From positions 24,424-88,423 of the forward strand of contig NZ_JAKSYI010000081.1 in assembly GCF_022829285.1 (NCBI RefSeq): a stretch of DNA of 64,000 nucleotides, written 5' to 3'. The translations under genes were made by a program, and so were the position numbers. Below, piece after piece: positions 9,565 to 19,436 of this stretch; within the stretch, counting starts at the first letter, position 1, and each line of letters opens with the position of its first letter. The notes under the pieces are model-generated. The model saw only the letters and a program-made list of their open reading frames with translations. It was not told where the DNA came from and ran no database searches. Origin of the DNA: Methylobacterium sp. J-078 (lineage in GTDB: Bacteria; Pseudomonadota; Alphaproteobacteria; Rhizobiales; Beijerinckiaceae).

Positions 9565-9824
9565 GCCTCATCGGATTCCGGCAGAGCCCGATACTTCCCC
9601 GTGAGCCGCGCCGCGACATCCGAAATGGACTTGACCCGGTCGGCCTCGGCATCAGCCAATCCTCGAACGATCGCCGCGTCGAGAGTGGCGAGGCGCTTCT
9701 CGCGCTCCTCGATCAGACGTACGCCCTCCCGCAGCACGTCACTCCGCGACGGGTAACGACCGCTCTCGACGAGACCGGTCACGTAATGCTCAAGCTTCGC
9801 ACCCAGGTTCGTACTGCCGGGCAT
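9561..9824 (-). CDS. ribbon-helix-helix antitoxin (ParD/CopG type)
   Basis: An 87-residue protein: LGAKLEHYVTGLVESGRYPSRSDVLREGVRLI is the ParD-type ribbon-helix-helix with the family's SGRYxSxSxVLREGLRLL signature, followed by an acidic C-terminal toxin-binding tail. The start at 9824 (MPGSTNLG) is supported by an upstream AACGAGGAG ribosome-binding site; an earlier in-frame ATG at 9851 would read through that site. Antitoxins of this type repress their own promoter. A GATATGG stretch just upstream is a possible -10 element. Confidence 0.87.
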   Translation of the reverse strand: MPGSTNLGAKLEHYVTGLVESGRYPSRSDVLREGVRLIEEREKRLATLDAAIVRGLADAEADRVKSISDVAARLTGKYRALPESDEA

Positions 9825-9955
9825 GTGGACTCCTCGTTCCGGCCATATCATGCAGCCACGCAGCGCGGATGATCAAGGCTCTCCGTCGGCCGCAGCTCGA
9901 ATCCGGCGTTCGCGGCAATTTCGACGGTGCCTCGCTCCCTGACGCAGCACCGGGC

Positions 9956-10612
9956 TCACAGGCTGAGCAGCGCCCCGTCCGCCGGCGGCACGTCGTCCGA
10001 AAACACCACCCGTTCCCCCTCCAGCCGCACGCGCCCGCCCGCGACCAGCGCCAGGGCCTGCGGATAGAGCCGGTGCTCCTGCACCAGGATGCGGGCGGCC
10101 AGCGCATCCGGATCGTCGCCGGGCAATACGGGCACGGCGGCCTGCGCGATGATCGGGCCGGCATCGAGCTCGGGCACGACGTAGTGCACGGTGCAGCCGT
10201 GCAGGCGCACCCCGGCCTTCAGCGCCTGCGCGTGGGTGTGCACGCCCTTGAACAGCGGCAGCAGGGACGGGTGGATATTGATCATCCGCCCCGCCCAGGC
10301 CTCGACGAAGCCGGTGGAGAAGATCCGCATGAAGCCGGCCAGGACCACGAGGTCGATGCCGGCCGCCGTGAGTTCGGCCTGGAGCGCCGCGTCGAAGGCC
10401 GACCGGCTCGGATAGGCCTTGTGGTCGAGGGCCAGCGTGGCGATGCCCCGCTCGGCCGCGAAGGCGAGACCCCCGGCCTCGGGGCGGTTGGACGCCACCA
10501 GCACGATTTCGGCCGGGAAGTCGGGGGCTGCCGCCGCCGCGATCAGCGAAGCCATGTTCGAGCCGCGCCCCGAGATCAGGATCGCGACCCGGGTCTTCCG
10601 CGAGGGCGCCAT
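9956..10612 (-). CDS. purN: phosphoribosylglycinamide formyltransferase
   Basis: A 218-residue cytoplasmic GAR transformylase that uses 10-formyl-tetrahydrofolate in the third step of purine synthesis. The N-terminal ILISGRGSNMASLI phosphate loop, the catalytic INIHPSLLPLFKGVHTH motif and HYVVPELDAGPIIAQ with the catalytic Asp are all intact. The ATG at 10612 shares a base with the purM stop, so translation is coupled to purM. The C-terminal about 20 residues are variable. Together with purM it forms a two-gene purine operon. Confidence 0.95.
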   Translation of the reverse strand: MAPSRKTRVAILISGRGSNMASLIAAAAAPDFPAEIVLVASNRPEAGGLAFAAERGIATLALDHKAYPSRSAFDAALQAELTAAGIDLVVLAGFMRIFSTGFVEAWAGRMINIHPSLLPLFKGVHTHAQALKAGVRLHGCTVHYVVPELDAGPIIAQAAVPVLPGDDPDALAARILVQEHRLYPQALALVAGGRVRLEGERVVFSDDVPPADGALLSL

Positions 10613-11679
10613 CAGAAGGCGAGCCGGCCTTCGAAGGTCACGGGATCGGCCCCGCGCGGGGTGATCCGGCCGAGGCGGACCGGGGAGGCGCCGCCGAGAT
10701 CCAGGGCCTTCGACACGGCGCTGACGCTCTCGGGCGCCACCACCACCACCATGCCGATGCCGCAGTTGAAGGTGCGCAGCATTTCCGATTCGGCGACCCC
10801 GCCGACCTCCGAAAGCCAGCCGAAGACCGGCGGCGGAATGATCGCGTCGAGATCGATGCTGATGCCGACGCCGTCGGGCAGCACGCGGGGCAGGTTGTCG
10901 GGAAAGCCGCCGCCGGTGATGTGGGCCAGCGCCTTGATGCCGTCCGTGCTGCGCAGGGCGGCGAGCAGCGGCTTCACGTAGATCTGGGTCGGCTCCAGCA
11001 GGGCCTCGCCGAGGGTCCGGGCGGGCTCGAAGGGCGCCGGGTCGTCGTAGGACAGGCCGCTCTTCTCGACGATGCGGCGCACCAGCGAGAAGCCGTTGGA
11101 ATGCACGCCCGAGGAGGGCAGGCCCAGAACCACGTCGCCGGGCACGATGTTGCCGCGCGGCAGCAGGGTGCCGCGCTCGGCCGCGCCCACGCTGAAGCCG
11201 GCGAGATCGTAGTCGGCGCCGTCGTAGAGGCCGGGCATCTCGGCGGTCTCGCCCCCGATCAGCGCGCAGCCGGCGAGCCGGCACCCGGCCGCGATGCCGC
11301 GCACAATGTCGGCGCCGACCCCCGGCACCAGCTTGGCGGTGGCGAAGTAGTCGAGGAAGAACAGCGGCTCGGCGCCCTGCACGATGATGTCGTTGACGCA
11401 CATCGCAACGAGGTCGATGCCGATCGTGTCGTGGCGGTTCGTCTCGATGGCGATCTTCACCTTGGTGCCGACGCCGTCGTTGGCCGCCACCAGGATCGGG
11501 TCCCGGAAGCCGGCGGCCTTGAGGTCGAACAGCCCGCCGAAGCCGCCGATCTCGGCATCCGCCCCCGGCCGGCGGGTGGCGCGCACCAGCGGCTTGATCG
11601 TCTCGACCATGGCGTTACCGGCATCGATGTCGACGCCCGCCTGCGCGTAGGTCATTCCGGTCTTGGGCTCGCCCGTCAT
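10612..11679 (-). CDS. purM: phosphoribosylformylglycinamidine cyclo-ligase
   Basis: A 355-residue AIR synthetase that closes the imidazole ring using ATP in step five of purine synthesis. The family signatures [12 protein letters not shown], the glycine-rich [12 protein letters not shown] and the C-terminal [12 protein letters not shown] segment are visible, and length is normal. ATG 11679 is favoured over an in-frame GTG at 11685 because ACGAGG lies 5 nt before the ATG. It is the first gene of purM-purN, divergent from the AI-2E permease gene, with about 240 bp between. Confidence 0.96.
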   Translation of the reverse strand: MTGEPKTGMTYAQAGVDIDAGNAMVETIKPLVRATRRPGADAEIGGFGGLFDLKAAGFRDPILVAANDGVGTKVKIAIETNRHDTIGIDLVAMCVNDIIVQGAEPLFFLDYFATAKLVPGVGADIVRGIAAGCRLAGCALIGGETAEMPGLYDGADYDLAGFSVGAAERGTLLPRGNIVPGDVVLGLPSSGVHSNGFSLVRRIVEKSGLSYDDPAPFEPARTLGEALLEPTQIYVKPLLAALRSTDGIKALAHITGGGFPDNLPRVLPDGVGISIDLDAIIPPPVFGWLSEVGGVAESEMLRTFNCGIGMVVVVAPESVSAVSKALDLGGASPVRLGRITPRGADPVTFEGRLAF

Positions 11680-11851
11680 CGGCACCTCGTCTCAACGTCC
11701 TTCGATCGTTGCTCTAACGGGTCGCGTCGGTTCCGGCGAGTCGGGAATGACGCATGGCCGGGTCGACGCCTCGGCCCGGCCTCGCCGGCACCCGGGGCGG
11801 ATCGCGGCCCGGAGGGCGTTTCGCGGCCCCGCAGCCTTGACCGTGCCGAGT

Positions 11852-11891
11852 CCCGTTCCCACTCTTGGAAGGCCCGTTCCCACTCTTGGAA
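11852..11891 (+). repeat. 21-nt tandem repeat in the purM / permease intergenic region
   Basis: CCCGTTCCCACTCTTGGAA occurs at 11852-11870 and 11873-11891 as a 21-nt tandem repeat (the 19-mer plus GG). It lies between the divergent purM and AI-2E permease genes, about 28 bp before the chosen permease start. Each unit contains a TTCC...GGAA dyad, so it may form a small hairpin or protein site. Confidence 0.85.
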
Positions 11892-11918
11892 CCGGACGAC
11901 GAAGAGCGAGGACGGCCG

Positions 11919-13055
11919 ATGCGCGGCAGGGCGATGATCGGGCTGGTGGCCCTCGTGGGCCTCGCCCTGCTGATCTACCTCCTCGCCGACGTGCTGCTGC
12001 CCTTCGTGGCGGGCCTGGCCCTGGCCTACCTCCTCGACCCGATCGCCGACCGGCTGGAGCGCCTCGGGCTCGGGCGGCTCACGGCCTCCCTGCTCATTCT
12101 GGCGATGTTCGTGATCGGCCTCGTGGTGGCCCTGCTCCTCGTGGTGCCGCTCGCCGCCAACCAGATCTCGGCCCTGATCGCGACCCTGCCCGGCATGGTC
12201 TCGCGGCTCCAGGGCATCCTGGCGGACCGGGCGGGGCCGCTGCTGCAGCGGGTGGGCGGGGCCGACGTGCTCACCGACCTGCAATCCCAGGTCGGGACCC
12301 TGGTGGGGCAGGGGGGCACCTGGTTCCTGGCCTTCCTGAAGTCCCTGTGGTCGGGCAGCCAGGCCCTCATCTCCATCGCCTCCCTCCTCGTGGTGACGCC
12401 GGTGGTGGCATTCTACCTCCTGGTCGACTGGGACCGGATGGTGGCGGCCGTGGACGGCTGGGTGCCGCCGCGCCACCGGCCCGTGGTGCGGCGCCTCGGC
12501 CGGGAGATCGACGGCGCGGTGACGGGCTTCGTGCGCGGGCAGACGCTGGTCTGCCTCATCCTCGGCACCTTCTATGCCGTGGGGCTGTTCTTCGTCGGCC
12601 TGAACTTCGGCGTGCTGATCGGGCTGATCGCGGGCTTCCTCACCTTCATCCCGTATGTCGGCACGCTGACCGGGTTCCTGCTCTCTGCGGGCGTCGCCCT
12701 GGCGCAGTTCTGGCCGGATTCCGACTGGCTGCACATCGGCCTGACGATCGGGGTGTTCGTGGTCGGGCAGTTCCTGGAGGGCAACATCATCTCGCCCAAG
12801 CTGGTGGGCGAATCGGTCGGGCTGCACCCGGTCTGGCTGATGTTCGCGCTCCTCGCCTTCGGCTCGCTGTTCGGCTTCGTCGGGCTGCTGCTCGCCGTGC
12901 CGGTGGCGGCCTCCATCGGCGTGCTGGTCCGCTTCGCCCTGGAACGCTACCTCCAGTCTCCGCTCTACCACGCGGATTCGCCCGTGCTCCTGTCCAAGTC
13001 CGTCCTGTCCAAGTCCGTCCTGTCCGAGTCTGTCCTGTCAAAGTCCGATCGCTAG
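11919..13055 (+). CDS. AI-2E family (PerM/TqsA-type) inner-membrane transporter
   Basis: A 378-residue polytopic protein with the AI-2E/UPF0118 pattern: paired N-terminal helices, a soluble amphipathic segment (about 65-155), then a cluster of four to five helices (residues 150-340) including GFLTFIPYVGTLTGF and EGNIISPKLVGESVGLHPVW, a strong family signature. Substrates are not settled for most members. ATG 11919 follows GCGAGGAC; the in-frame upstream 11865 start would include a tandem repeat. The C-terminus ends in a repeated SKSVL pentapeptide encoded by 15-nt repeats. hdaA starts on the very next base after its stop, so the pair is an operon. Confidence 0.87.
   Translation: MRGRAMIGLVALVGLALLIYLLADVLLPFVAGLALAYLLDPIADRLERLGLGRLTASLLILAMFVIGLVVALLLVVPLAANQISALIATLPGMVSRLQGILADRAGPLLQRVGGADVLTDLQSQVGTLVGQGGTWFLAFLKSLWSGSQALISIASLLVVTPVVAFYLLVDWDRMVAAVDGWVPPRHRPVVRRLGREIDGAVTGFVRGQTLVCLILGTFYAVGLFFVGLNFGVLIGLIAGFLTFIPYVGTLTGFLLSAGVALAQFWPDSDWLHIGLTIGVFVVGQFLEGNIISPKLVGESVGLHPVWLMFALLAFGSLFGFVGLLLAVPVAASIGVLVRFALERYLQSPLYHADSPVLLSKSVLSKSVLSESVLSKSDR
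12990..13047 (+). repeat. 15-nt tandem repeat encoding the permease C-terminus
   Basis: Unit CTGTCCAAGTCCGTC is present at 12990-13004 and 13005-13019, with degenerate copies at 13020-13034 and 13035-13047. It encodes LSKSV repeats immediately before the stop codon. The 15-nt period keeps the reading frame. It ends 6 bp before the stop, and hdaA starts directly after. Confidence 0.92.
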
Positions 13056-13790
13056 ATGGCCTCCCGCGAGAACGTCCCTCCGAAGCAGCTGGCCTTCGAC
13101 CTGCCGGCCGACCCGCGCTACGGCCGCGAGGATTTCCTCGTGGGGCCGGCCAACGAGGCCGCCTACGCCCTCATCGAGGCCTGGCCGAACTGGCCCGATA
13201 CGGTCTGCCTCCTCACCGGGCCGCCGGGCAGCGGCAAGAGCCACCTCGCCTCGATCTGGGCGACGCGCTCCCATGCCTGGACCGCGCAGGCCTCGGAGAT
13301 CACCGCCGCTACCGTGCCGCGCTTCCTCGCCAACGGCGCCCTGGTCATCGAGGATCTTCACCGGGAGCCCCGCGACGAGGCGGCCCTGTTCCACCTCCTC
13401 AACCTCGCCCGAGAGCGCGCCTGCCCCGTGCTCCTCACCTCGGCCACCTCGGTGGAGGCGCTGGGCCTGACCACGGCGGACCTGCGCTCGCGCCTGCGCC
13501 TCGCCCCCGGCGCCACCATCCTGCCCCCCGACGACGCCCTCCTGCGAGCCGTCCTCGTCAAGCTGTTCGTGGACCGTCAGCTGGTGGTGGATCTCGCCAT
13601 CGTCGAGGCCCTGGCCCTGCGGATCGACCGCTCCCTCGGGCGCGCCCGCGAGGTCGTCACGGCGCTCGACCGCGACGCCCTCAGCCGGGGCCGGCGCATC
13701 ACCAAGCCCTTGGCGCTGGCGGTGCTGGAGCGCCTCGGCTTCGGAACGGACGCGAGCGACGACGACGGCGACGATGAGGACGCCGACTGA
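13056..13790 (+). CDS. hdaA: DnaA-homologous regulator of replication initiation (HdaA)
   Basis: A 244-residue AAA+ protein with the DnaA domain III core but lacking the DnaA DNA-binding domain. The N-terminal QLAFDL clamp-binding motif (residues 10-15) would tether it to the DNA-polymerase sliding clamp, as in Hda. Walker A is [11 protein letters not shown] and a Walker B-like strand ALVIEDL follows. Hda/HdaA promotes ATP hydrolysis on DnaA to prevent re-initiation. The start is adjacent to the permease stop (TAG-ATG). The C-terminal tail is a run of Asp residues. The order permease-hdaA-ppk-ppx is a common alphaproteobacterial arrangement. Confidence 0.9.
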   Translation: MASRENVPPKQLAFDLPADPRYGREDFLVGPANEAAYALIEAWPNWPDTVCLLTGPPGSGKSHLASIWATRSHAWTAQASEITAATVPRFLANGALVIEDLHREPRDEAALFHLLNLARERACPVLLTSATSVEALGLTTADLRSRLRLAPGATILPPDDALLRAVLVKLFVDRQLVVDLAIVEALALRIDRSLGRAREVVTALDRDALSRGRRITKPLALAVLERLGFGTDASDDDGDDEDAD

Positions 13791-13797
13791 GCGCGTT

Positions 13798-13819
13798 TCG
13801 TCATCGAACTGTCAAAAAC
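13798..13819 (+). promoter_or_regulatory. candidate PhoB box upstream of ppk
   Basis: Two 11-bp direct repeats, TCGTCATCGAA (13798-13808) and CTGTCAAAAAC (13809-13819), match the Pho box layout of two CTGTCAT-like heptamers separated by 4 nt (5/7 and 6/7 matches). A possible -10 hexamer CATGCT sits at 13832-13837, 16 nt after the second TGTCAA, as in PhoB-activated promoters lacking a normal -35. The gene downstream is polyphosphate kinase, a classic phosphate-starvation target in several bacteria. Confidence 0.55.
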
Positions 13820-13873
13820 GCCGGCCCTCCCCATGCTAGGGAGCCGGTCCCTCGACCCATAGGAGAGACACAC

Positions 13874-16318
13874 TTGGCGGATATGGACCCGGCGGACATC
13901 GACCTGGACGCGACCGCAGTGGAGACCGCCCCCCCGCGTGGCACCCAGGCCCGCCCCCGGCCGGCCCGGCCCGCCGCGCGCCGAACCGCCTCCGCCGGCG
14001 TGGCCGCCAAAGCATCCGACACGCCATCCGACCGGGCGGTGGGTGCGGCAGTGCCCCCACCGGCCGCCGTGCCCGATGCCCTCCCCGATGCCGACCTCGA
14101 CCTGCCGCCGCCCGGGGACCTGCCCGCCCCCACCGAGGCGGGGCCCGGCGCGGAGGCGCGCGAATCCGTACGGGAGGCGGGCATCGCCCTGCGCCACTCG
14201 CCCGAGCGCTTCGTCAACCGCGAATTGTCGTGGCTGCAGTTCAACCGCCGGGTGCTGGAGGAGGCCTCGAACGGCAACCACCCGCTCCTGGAGCAGCTGC
14301 GCTTCCTCTCGATCTCGGCCAATAACCTCGACGAGTTCTTCATGGTGCGGGTCGCCGGCCTGCACGATCAGGTCCGCGCCGGCCTCGTCCTGCCCTCGCA
14401 GGACGGCCTGACCCCGGCCGAGCAGCTCGCCCGCGTCGGCACGGAGGTCTCGCACCTCGCCCTCGACCAGCAGGCGCGCTGGCGCGAACTGCGCCGCGAA
14501 CTCCTCGGGGTCGGCATCGAGCTGATGGAACCCGGCGGCCTGACGCCGGAGCACCGGGCCTGGCTGGAGGATTACTTCCTCAACCACGTCCTGCCGGTTC
14601 TGACGCCGCTCGCCATCGATCCGGCGCACCCGTTCCCGTTCATCCCGAATCTCGGCTCCACCATCGCGCTGATGCTGGTGCGCCCCCGCGACGGCCGGAC
14701 CTTGCGCGCGCTCATCCGCCTGCCCGCCGTGCTCGACCGCTTCGTGCGCCTGCCCGACGCGGAGAACGACGCCACCGCCCGCTTCATCGCCATCGAGCAG
14801 GTCATCGTCCTGTTCACCGGCCGGCTCTTTCCCGGCTACGCCGTGCGCGGGCAGGGCGCCTTCCGGGTCATCCGCGATTCGGACCTCGAGATCGAGGAGG
14901 AGGCCGAGGACCTCGTCCTGCATTTCGAGACGGCCCTGAAGCAGCGCCGCCGGGGCGTGGTCATCCGGCTCGAAGTCGAGGCCGGGATGCCCGAGGATTT
15001 GCGCGCCTTCGTGGCCGACGAGCTCGAGATCGGCGGCGACGCGGTGATCTTCGTGGAGGGCATGCTCGCCCTCAACGAACTCTCGCAGATCGTCGGCATC
15101 GACCGGCCGGACCTGAAGTTCAAGTCCTACAACCCGCGCTTCCCCGAGCGCATCCGCGAGAGCGGCGGCGACGTCTTCGCGGCGATCCGGCAGAAGGACT
15201 TCATCGTCCACCACCCCTACGAGTCCTTCGACGCGGTGGTGCAGTTCCTCGCGCAGGCCGCCCGCGACCCCAACGTGGTGGCGATCAAGCAGACGCTCTA
15301 CCGCACGTCCTCGAATTCGCCGATCGTCGCCGCACTCGCGGAAGCCGCCGAGCTCGGCAAGTCGGTCACCGCCCTCGTCGAGCTGAAGGCCCGCTTCGAC
15401 GAGGAGGCCAACATCCGCTGGGCGCGCAACCTCGAGAAGGCGGGCGCGCAGGTGGTGTTCGGCTTCATCGAGCTCAAGACCCACGCCAAGCTGTCGATGG
15501 TGGTGCGCCGCGAGGGCGACCGCCTCGTCACCTACTGCCACGTCGGCACCGGCAACTACCACCCGATCACGGCGCGCATCTACACCGACCTGTCCTTCTT
15601 CACCGCCGACCCGGCGGTGGCCCGCGACGTCAGCCGGATCTTCAACTTCATCACCGGCTACGCGGAGCCCGCCGAGCTGGAGCGGATGGCGGTCTCGCCG
15701 CTCACCCTGAAGCCGCGCCTCCTCGAGAACATCGAGGCGGAGGTGGCTCACGCCCGGGCAGGGCGCCCGGCGGCGATCTGGCTCAAGTGCAACTCGCTGG
15801 TGGACCCGCAGATCATCGACGCGCTCTACGATGCGAGCACCGCCGGCGTGCAGATCGACTGCGTGGTGCGCGGCATCTGCTGTCTGCGGCCCGGCATCCC
15901 GGGGCTGTCGGAGACGATCCGGGTCAAGTCCATCGTCGGACGCTTCCTGGAGCACGGACGCGTCTACTGCTTCGGCAACGGCGTCGGGCTGCCCCACCCC
16001 AAGGCCACCGTCTACATCTCCTCGGCCGACCTGATGAGCCGCAACCTCGACCGGCGCGTCGAGGCGCTGCTGCCGATCACCAATCCGACGGTGCATCAGC
16101 AGGTGCTGGACCAGATCATGCTGGCCAACCTCCTCGACAACCGCCAGAGCTGGCGTGTACTGGCGTCCGGTGCGGGCGAACGGATCCAACCGGCCGAGGG
16201 GGAGGAGCCGTTCAACGCGCACAAGTATTTCATGACGAATCCGAGCCTGTCCGGGCGCGGCAAGTCGTCGAAGAAGTCGAGCCCGCGCGCCCTGAGCCGA
16301 CGCGCGCAGCGTGGCTGA
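13874..16318 (+). CDS. ppk: polyphosphate kinase 1
   Basis: An 814-residue PPK1 that reversibly transfers the ATP gamma-phosphate to polyphosphate chains. After an unusually long Ala/Pro-rich N-terminal tail of about 110 residues, the conserved core begins at [20 protein letters not shown]. The phospho-His region [16 protein letters not shown], the [17 protein letters not shown] motif and the C-terminal [16 protein letters not shown] are intact. The likely start is TTG 13874: AGGAGAG at 13861-13867 is well spaced for it, while the ATG at 13883 is too far from any ribosome-binding site. The gene for exopolyphosphatase follows after 37 bp, so synthesis and breakdown are coupled genetically. Confidence 0.95.
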   Translation: MADMDPADIDLDATAVETAPPRGTQARPRPARPAARRTASAGVAAKASDTPSDRAVGAAVPPPAAVPDALPDADLDLPPPGDLPAPTEAGPGAEARESVREAGIALRHSPERFVNRELSWLQFNRRVLEEASNGNHPLLEQLRFLSISANNLDEFFMVRVAGLHDQVRAGLVLPSQDGLTPAEQLARVGTEVSHLALDQQARWRELRRELLGVGIELMEPGGLTPEHRAWLEDYFLNHVLPVLTPLAIDPAHPFPFIPNLGSTIALMLVRPRDGRTLRALIRLPAVLDRFVRLPDAENDATARFIAIEQVIVLFTGRLFPGYAVRGQGAFRVIRDSDLEIEEEAEDLVLHFETALKQRRRGVVIRLEVEAGMPEDLRAFVADELEIGGDAVIFVEGMLALNELSQIVGIDRPDLKFKSYNPRFPERIRESGGDVFAAIRQKDFIVHHPYESFDAVVQFLAQAARDPNVVAIKQTLYRTSSNSPIVAALAEAAELGKSVTALVELKARFDEEANIRWARNLEKAGAQVVFGFIELKTHAKLSMVVRREGDRLVTYCHVGTGNYHPITARIYTDLSFFTADPAVARDVSRIFNFITGYAEPAELERMAVSPLTLKPRLLENIEAEVAHARAGRPAAIWLKCNSLVDPQIIDALYDASTAGVQIDCVVRGICCLRPGIPGLSETIRVKSIVGRFLEHGRVYCFGNGVGLPHPKATVYISSADLMSRNLDRRVEALLPITNPTVHQQVLDQIMLANLLDNRQSWRVLASGAGERIQPAEGEEPFNAHKYFMTNPSLSGRGKSSKKSSPRALSRRAQRG

Positions 16319-16355
16319 CGGCGGCGTGCCCGACAGTTTGTCCAGAGGAGCCCGC

Positions 16356-17900
16356 ATGGGCCTCGACCCCGCCCGCCCCGCGCCCGTCCAGGGGAATCCC
16401 CTGCACGGGGCCCGCGACTACATCGAGCCGGTGGCGATCATCGACATCGGCTCGAACTCGGTGCGGCTCGTCGCCTATGACGGCCTGACGCGGGCGCCGA
16501 CGCCCCTCTACAACGAGAAGGTGCTGTGCGGCTTGGGCCGCAACGTGCTCACCACCGGCCGCCTCAACGAGGAGGCGGTGCGCCGGGCCCTCGTGGCGTT
16601 GGCCCGCTTCCGGGTGCTGTGCGAGACCATGCGGGTCTCGCGGACCTTCGTGCTGGCCACCGCCGCCGCGCGCGACGCCCAGAACGGGCCGGAATTCCTC
16701 GCGGCCGCCGAAGCGGCTTGCGGCCAGCGCATCGAGCTGCTCTCCGGACGTCGCGAGGCCGAGCTCTCGGCGCTCGGGGTCATTTCGGGCTTCCATGCGC
16801 CGGACGGCGTGGTGGGCGACCTCGGCGGCGGCTCCCTCGAACTCGTGGACGTGCGCGGCGCCACCGTCGGCATGGGCGTGACGATGCCGCTGGGCGGCCT
16901 GGCGCTCCAGGATCTCTCCGGGGGCTCGGTCAAGAAGGCCCTCAAGATCGTCCGCGAGAACCTGAAGAAGGCCGCCCCGCAACTGGAGACCCTGCGCGGG
17001 CGCAGCTTCTACGCGGTCGGCGGCACTTGGCGGGCGCTGGCCCGGCTGCACCAGTCGGCCCGGGGCTACCCGCTCCACGTCATGCACGGCTACAGCGTCG
17101 AGCCCTCCGACGAGTTGAACTTCCTCGAAGTGGTGGAGCGCACCGACGCCGCCCTGCTGCAGGACGTCGAGAGCGTCTCGGAGGCGCGCCGTCCGCTCCT
17201 CGCCTACGGGGCCGTGGTGCTGGAGGAGATCATCCGGATCGGGCGCCCGCGCGAGCTCGCTGTGTCGGCCTCGGGCGTGCGCGAGGGCTTGCTCTACGAG
17301 CAGCTCGACCGCGACGCGCGGCTGACCGACCCGCTGCTGGCGGCGGCGGCCGAACTGAACAGCCTGCGGGCGCGCTCCCCCGGCCATGCCCGCGACCTCA
17401 TCGCCTGGAGCGACCGCTTCATCGCGAGCCTCGACCAGCCCGAGACCGCCGACGAGCGCCGCCTGCGCCACGCCGCCTGCCTCCTCTCCGACATCGGCTG
17501 GCGGGCGCACCCGGATTACCGGGGCGAGCAGAGCGTCAACGTCATCACCCATGCGGCCTTCGTGGGCATCGACCATCCGGGCCGTGCCTACCTGGCGCTC
17601 GCCATCTACTTCCGCCACGAGGGCATCGCGCCGGAGCGGGCGAGCCCGATGCTGCGCAACCTCGCGGGCCCCCGCCTGTTCGAGCGGGCCCGCCTGCTGG
17701 GCGCCCTGCTGCGCCTCGCTTTTCCCCTCTCGGCTGGCATGGAGGGGGCGCTCGGCGGCCTGCCCGTGGTCGTCGCGGAGGGCCGGGTGACGCTGACGCT
17801 CCCCCCCGGCCGGGAGGCCCTGCCGGGCGACCGCATCCTCAACCGGGTCCGCGGCCTCGGCCGCCTGCTCGGCCTCGACGGGCGGATCGTCGGCGGCTGA
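16356..17900 (+). CDS. ppx: exopolyphosphatase / pppGpp phosphohydrolase family (Ppx/GppA)
   Basis: A 514-residue ASKHA-fold phosphatase. IIDIGSNSVRLVAYD is the first phosphate loop and GDLGGGSLELVDV the second. The C-terminal half includes an HD-like helical domain (LRHAACLLSDIGWRAHPDYRGEQ), as in longer Ppx proteins. The enzyme releases terminal phosphate from polyphosphate and may hydrolyse pppGpp. Start ATG 16356 has AGAGGAG ahead of it; an earlier in-frame start at 16311 overlaps the end of ppk. It is probably co-transcribed with ppk. Confidence 0.93.
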   Translation: MGLDPARPAPVQGNPLHGARDYIEPVAIIDIGSNSVRLVAYDGLTRAPTPLYNEKVLCGLGRNVLTTGRLNEEAVRRALVALARFRVLCETMRVSRTFVLATAAARDAQNGPEFLAAAEAACGQRIELLSGRREAELSALGVISGFHAPDGVVGDLGGGSLELVDVRGATVGMGVTMPLGGLALQDLSGGSVKKALKIVRENLKKAAPQLETLRGRSFYAVGGTWRALARLHQSARGYPLHVMHGYSVEPSDELNFLEVVERTDAALLQDVESVSEARRPLLAYGAVVLEEIIRIGRPRELAVSASGVREGLLYEQLDRDARLTDPLLAAAAELNSLRARSPGHARDLIAWSDRFIASLDQPETADERRLRHAACLLSDIGWRAHPDYRGEQSVNVITHAAFVGIDHPGRAYLALAIYFRHEGIAPERASPMLRNLAGPRLFERARLLGALLRLAFPLSAGMEGALGGLPVVVAEGRVTLTLPPGREALPGDRILNRVRGLGRLLGLDGRIVGG

Positions 17901-17932
17901 GGTCCTCCGGGCGTTTGGTCCGCCGCCTCCGG

Positions 17933-19381
17933 TCAGGAGGCGGGACGCATCGGGAAGATCGACTTCTTGACGATGGCATGGACGCCCCAGTTGCCGTCCA
18001 CCACCTGGGTGATGCCGAAATCCACCGCGATGGACATCAGGGAGATCGCCTCGTCCTCGGTGAGCCCGTGCCCGTGCATGAGGAACTGGCGCATCTTGCG
18101 GAAAGCGTCGCGCATGGCGAGGTCGATGGAGGACTTGGCGAAGATCGCGTTCTGCGCGTCGGGTCCGAGATCCGCGAGGTAGTTCGGATAGCTGAAGCCC
18201 GAGAGCACCCAGTCGTCGGCGGTCTCGATCATGGGGAAGTCGAGGGTCTCCAGGCTGGTGCCGGGCAGGTCCGCCTTCTTGTGCAGGATGAACTGGAAGG
18301 TGCCGGTGAGCGAGCACTCGATGGCGGTGCCGCAGAGTTCGGAATCGCCCTGGCTCGCATGCGGGTCGCCCACCGAGAACAGGGCGCCCGGCACCGCCAC
18401 GGGGTAGTACAGGGTCGCGCCCTTGCCGATGCGCCAGTTGTCGATGTTGCCGCCGGTGTAGCTCGGGGGAATCGAGTTCACCATCTCGGCTTCCTTCGGC
18501 GCAAGGCCCATCGTGCCGAAATGCGGGCGGATCGGCACGCGGAAGCCCTTGAGCACGTCGAAGTTGCGCTGGGTCCGCGTGTGGTCCACCGGCAGGCCCG
18601 GATAGTCGATGGTGGGGTGGTCGATCCCGGCGGGGTCCGTCACGCCCGGCCAGCGGAAGCTGTAGACCGCCTGCGCCCAGTCGCGGGCCCCCGTGGCGTC
18701 GACCTCGTAGATCGTCACCACCTCGCGGGGCCGGTCCCCGGTGATCATGTCCTTGTAGTGGTAGCCCCAGTTGGCGGCGGCGTTGCTGCCGAAGGTGCGG
18801 CCCTTGAAGGCCGGGTTGGCGCAGGGGCGGGGCGCCACGTCGAGGATGCGCACCTCCAGCACGTCGCCGGGCTCGGCGCCCCGGATCGCCACCGGCCCGG
18901 TGCAGATGTGCACGCCGAGGCCACCGCCGGGGCCGAACTTGGCGTCCTCCGGCCCGGCCCCACGCCGGGCGACACCCTTCCGGTCCTTGGTCCAGAGGAA
19001 GACGCTCTCGGCGCCGGGATCCCCCGTGACCATGCGCTCGGCATCGTCGTTGGCGTGGTGGGTCAGGGTCTCGATGGTGACGTAGTCGCCGGAGGCGATC
19101 TCGACCTGGGGCTTCAGGCTGCGGCTGAAATAGCCCCAGTGCACCGTCTCGGCGGTTGCGGGCAGGTGGTAATGCGCCGTCGCCTGCGCGCCCCGGCGGG
19201 CGCTCGCCTGCGCCAGGGCCGCCCCCGGCAGGGTCAGGCCGCCGGCCATCAGGGCCGCCGCCCCGCCCGAGGCCACGAAACCACTCTTCAGGAAGGCCCG
19301 GCGCTCGGGGGCGAGGTCGCCGAGGAAGCGGCGACGATGCGCGGCGAAATGCGCGCAGTTCGGATCGTCACCCTGGCACAT
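17933..19381 (-). CDS. Tat-exported acetamidase/formamidase family protein
   Basis: A 482-residue FmdA/AmdA-family hydrolase. Such enzymes release ammonia from formamide or short amides; the exact substrate cannot be read here. A twin-arginine signal is clear: ERRAFLKSG at residues 26-34, followed by a hydrophobic stretch ending ALAQA, so the enzyme should be folded in the cytoplasm and exported. The family core begins around ETVHWGYFSRSLKP and includes GDPHASQGDSELCGTAIE. ATG 19381 has GGGAG 8 nt upstream. A near-consensus sigma-54 promoter sits 55 bp upstream, pointing to nitrogen-starvation control. The gene is divergent from a PAS-LuxR regulator. Confidence 0.87.
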   Translation of the reverse strand: MCQGDDPNCAHFAAHRRRFLGDLAPERRAFLKSGFVASGGAAALMAGGLTLPGAALAQASARRGAQATAHYHLPATAETVHWGYFSRSLKPQVEIASGDYVTIETLTHHANDDAERMVTGDPGAESVFLWTKDRKGVARRGAGPEDAKFGPGGGLGVHICTGPVAIRGAEPGDVLEVRILDVAPRPCANPAFKGRTFGSNAAANWGYHYKDMITGDRPREVVTIYEVDATGARDWAQAVYSFRWPGVTDPAGIDHPTIDYPGLPVDHTRTQRNFDVLKGFRVPIRPHFGTMGLAPKEAEMVNSIPPSYTGGNIDNWRIGKGATLYYPVAVPGALFSVGDPHASQGDSELCGTAIECSLTGTFQFILHKKADLPGTSLETLDFPMIETADDWVLSGFSYPNYLADLGPDAQNAIFAKSSIDLAMRDAFRKMRQFLMHGHGLTEDEAISLMSIAVDFGITQVVDGNWGVHAIVKKSIFPMRPAS

Positions 19382-19436
19382 TCGGATATCTCCCTTCGAT
19401 TTCGGCGAGAATTTCGCTTTCCGCAGGAATTTTGTA

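Noticed and set aside
13577..16357. 926-codon antisense frame opposite ppk
   Set aside because: The plus strand carries intact PPK1 motifs with a ribosome-binding site; the antisense product has no recognisable domain.
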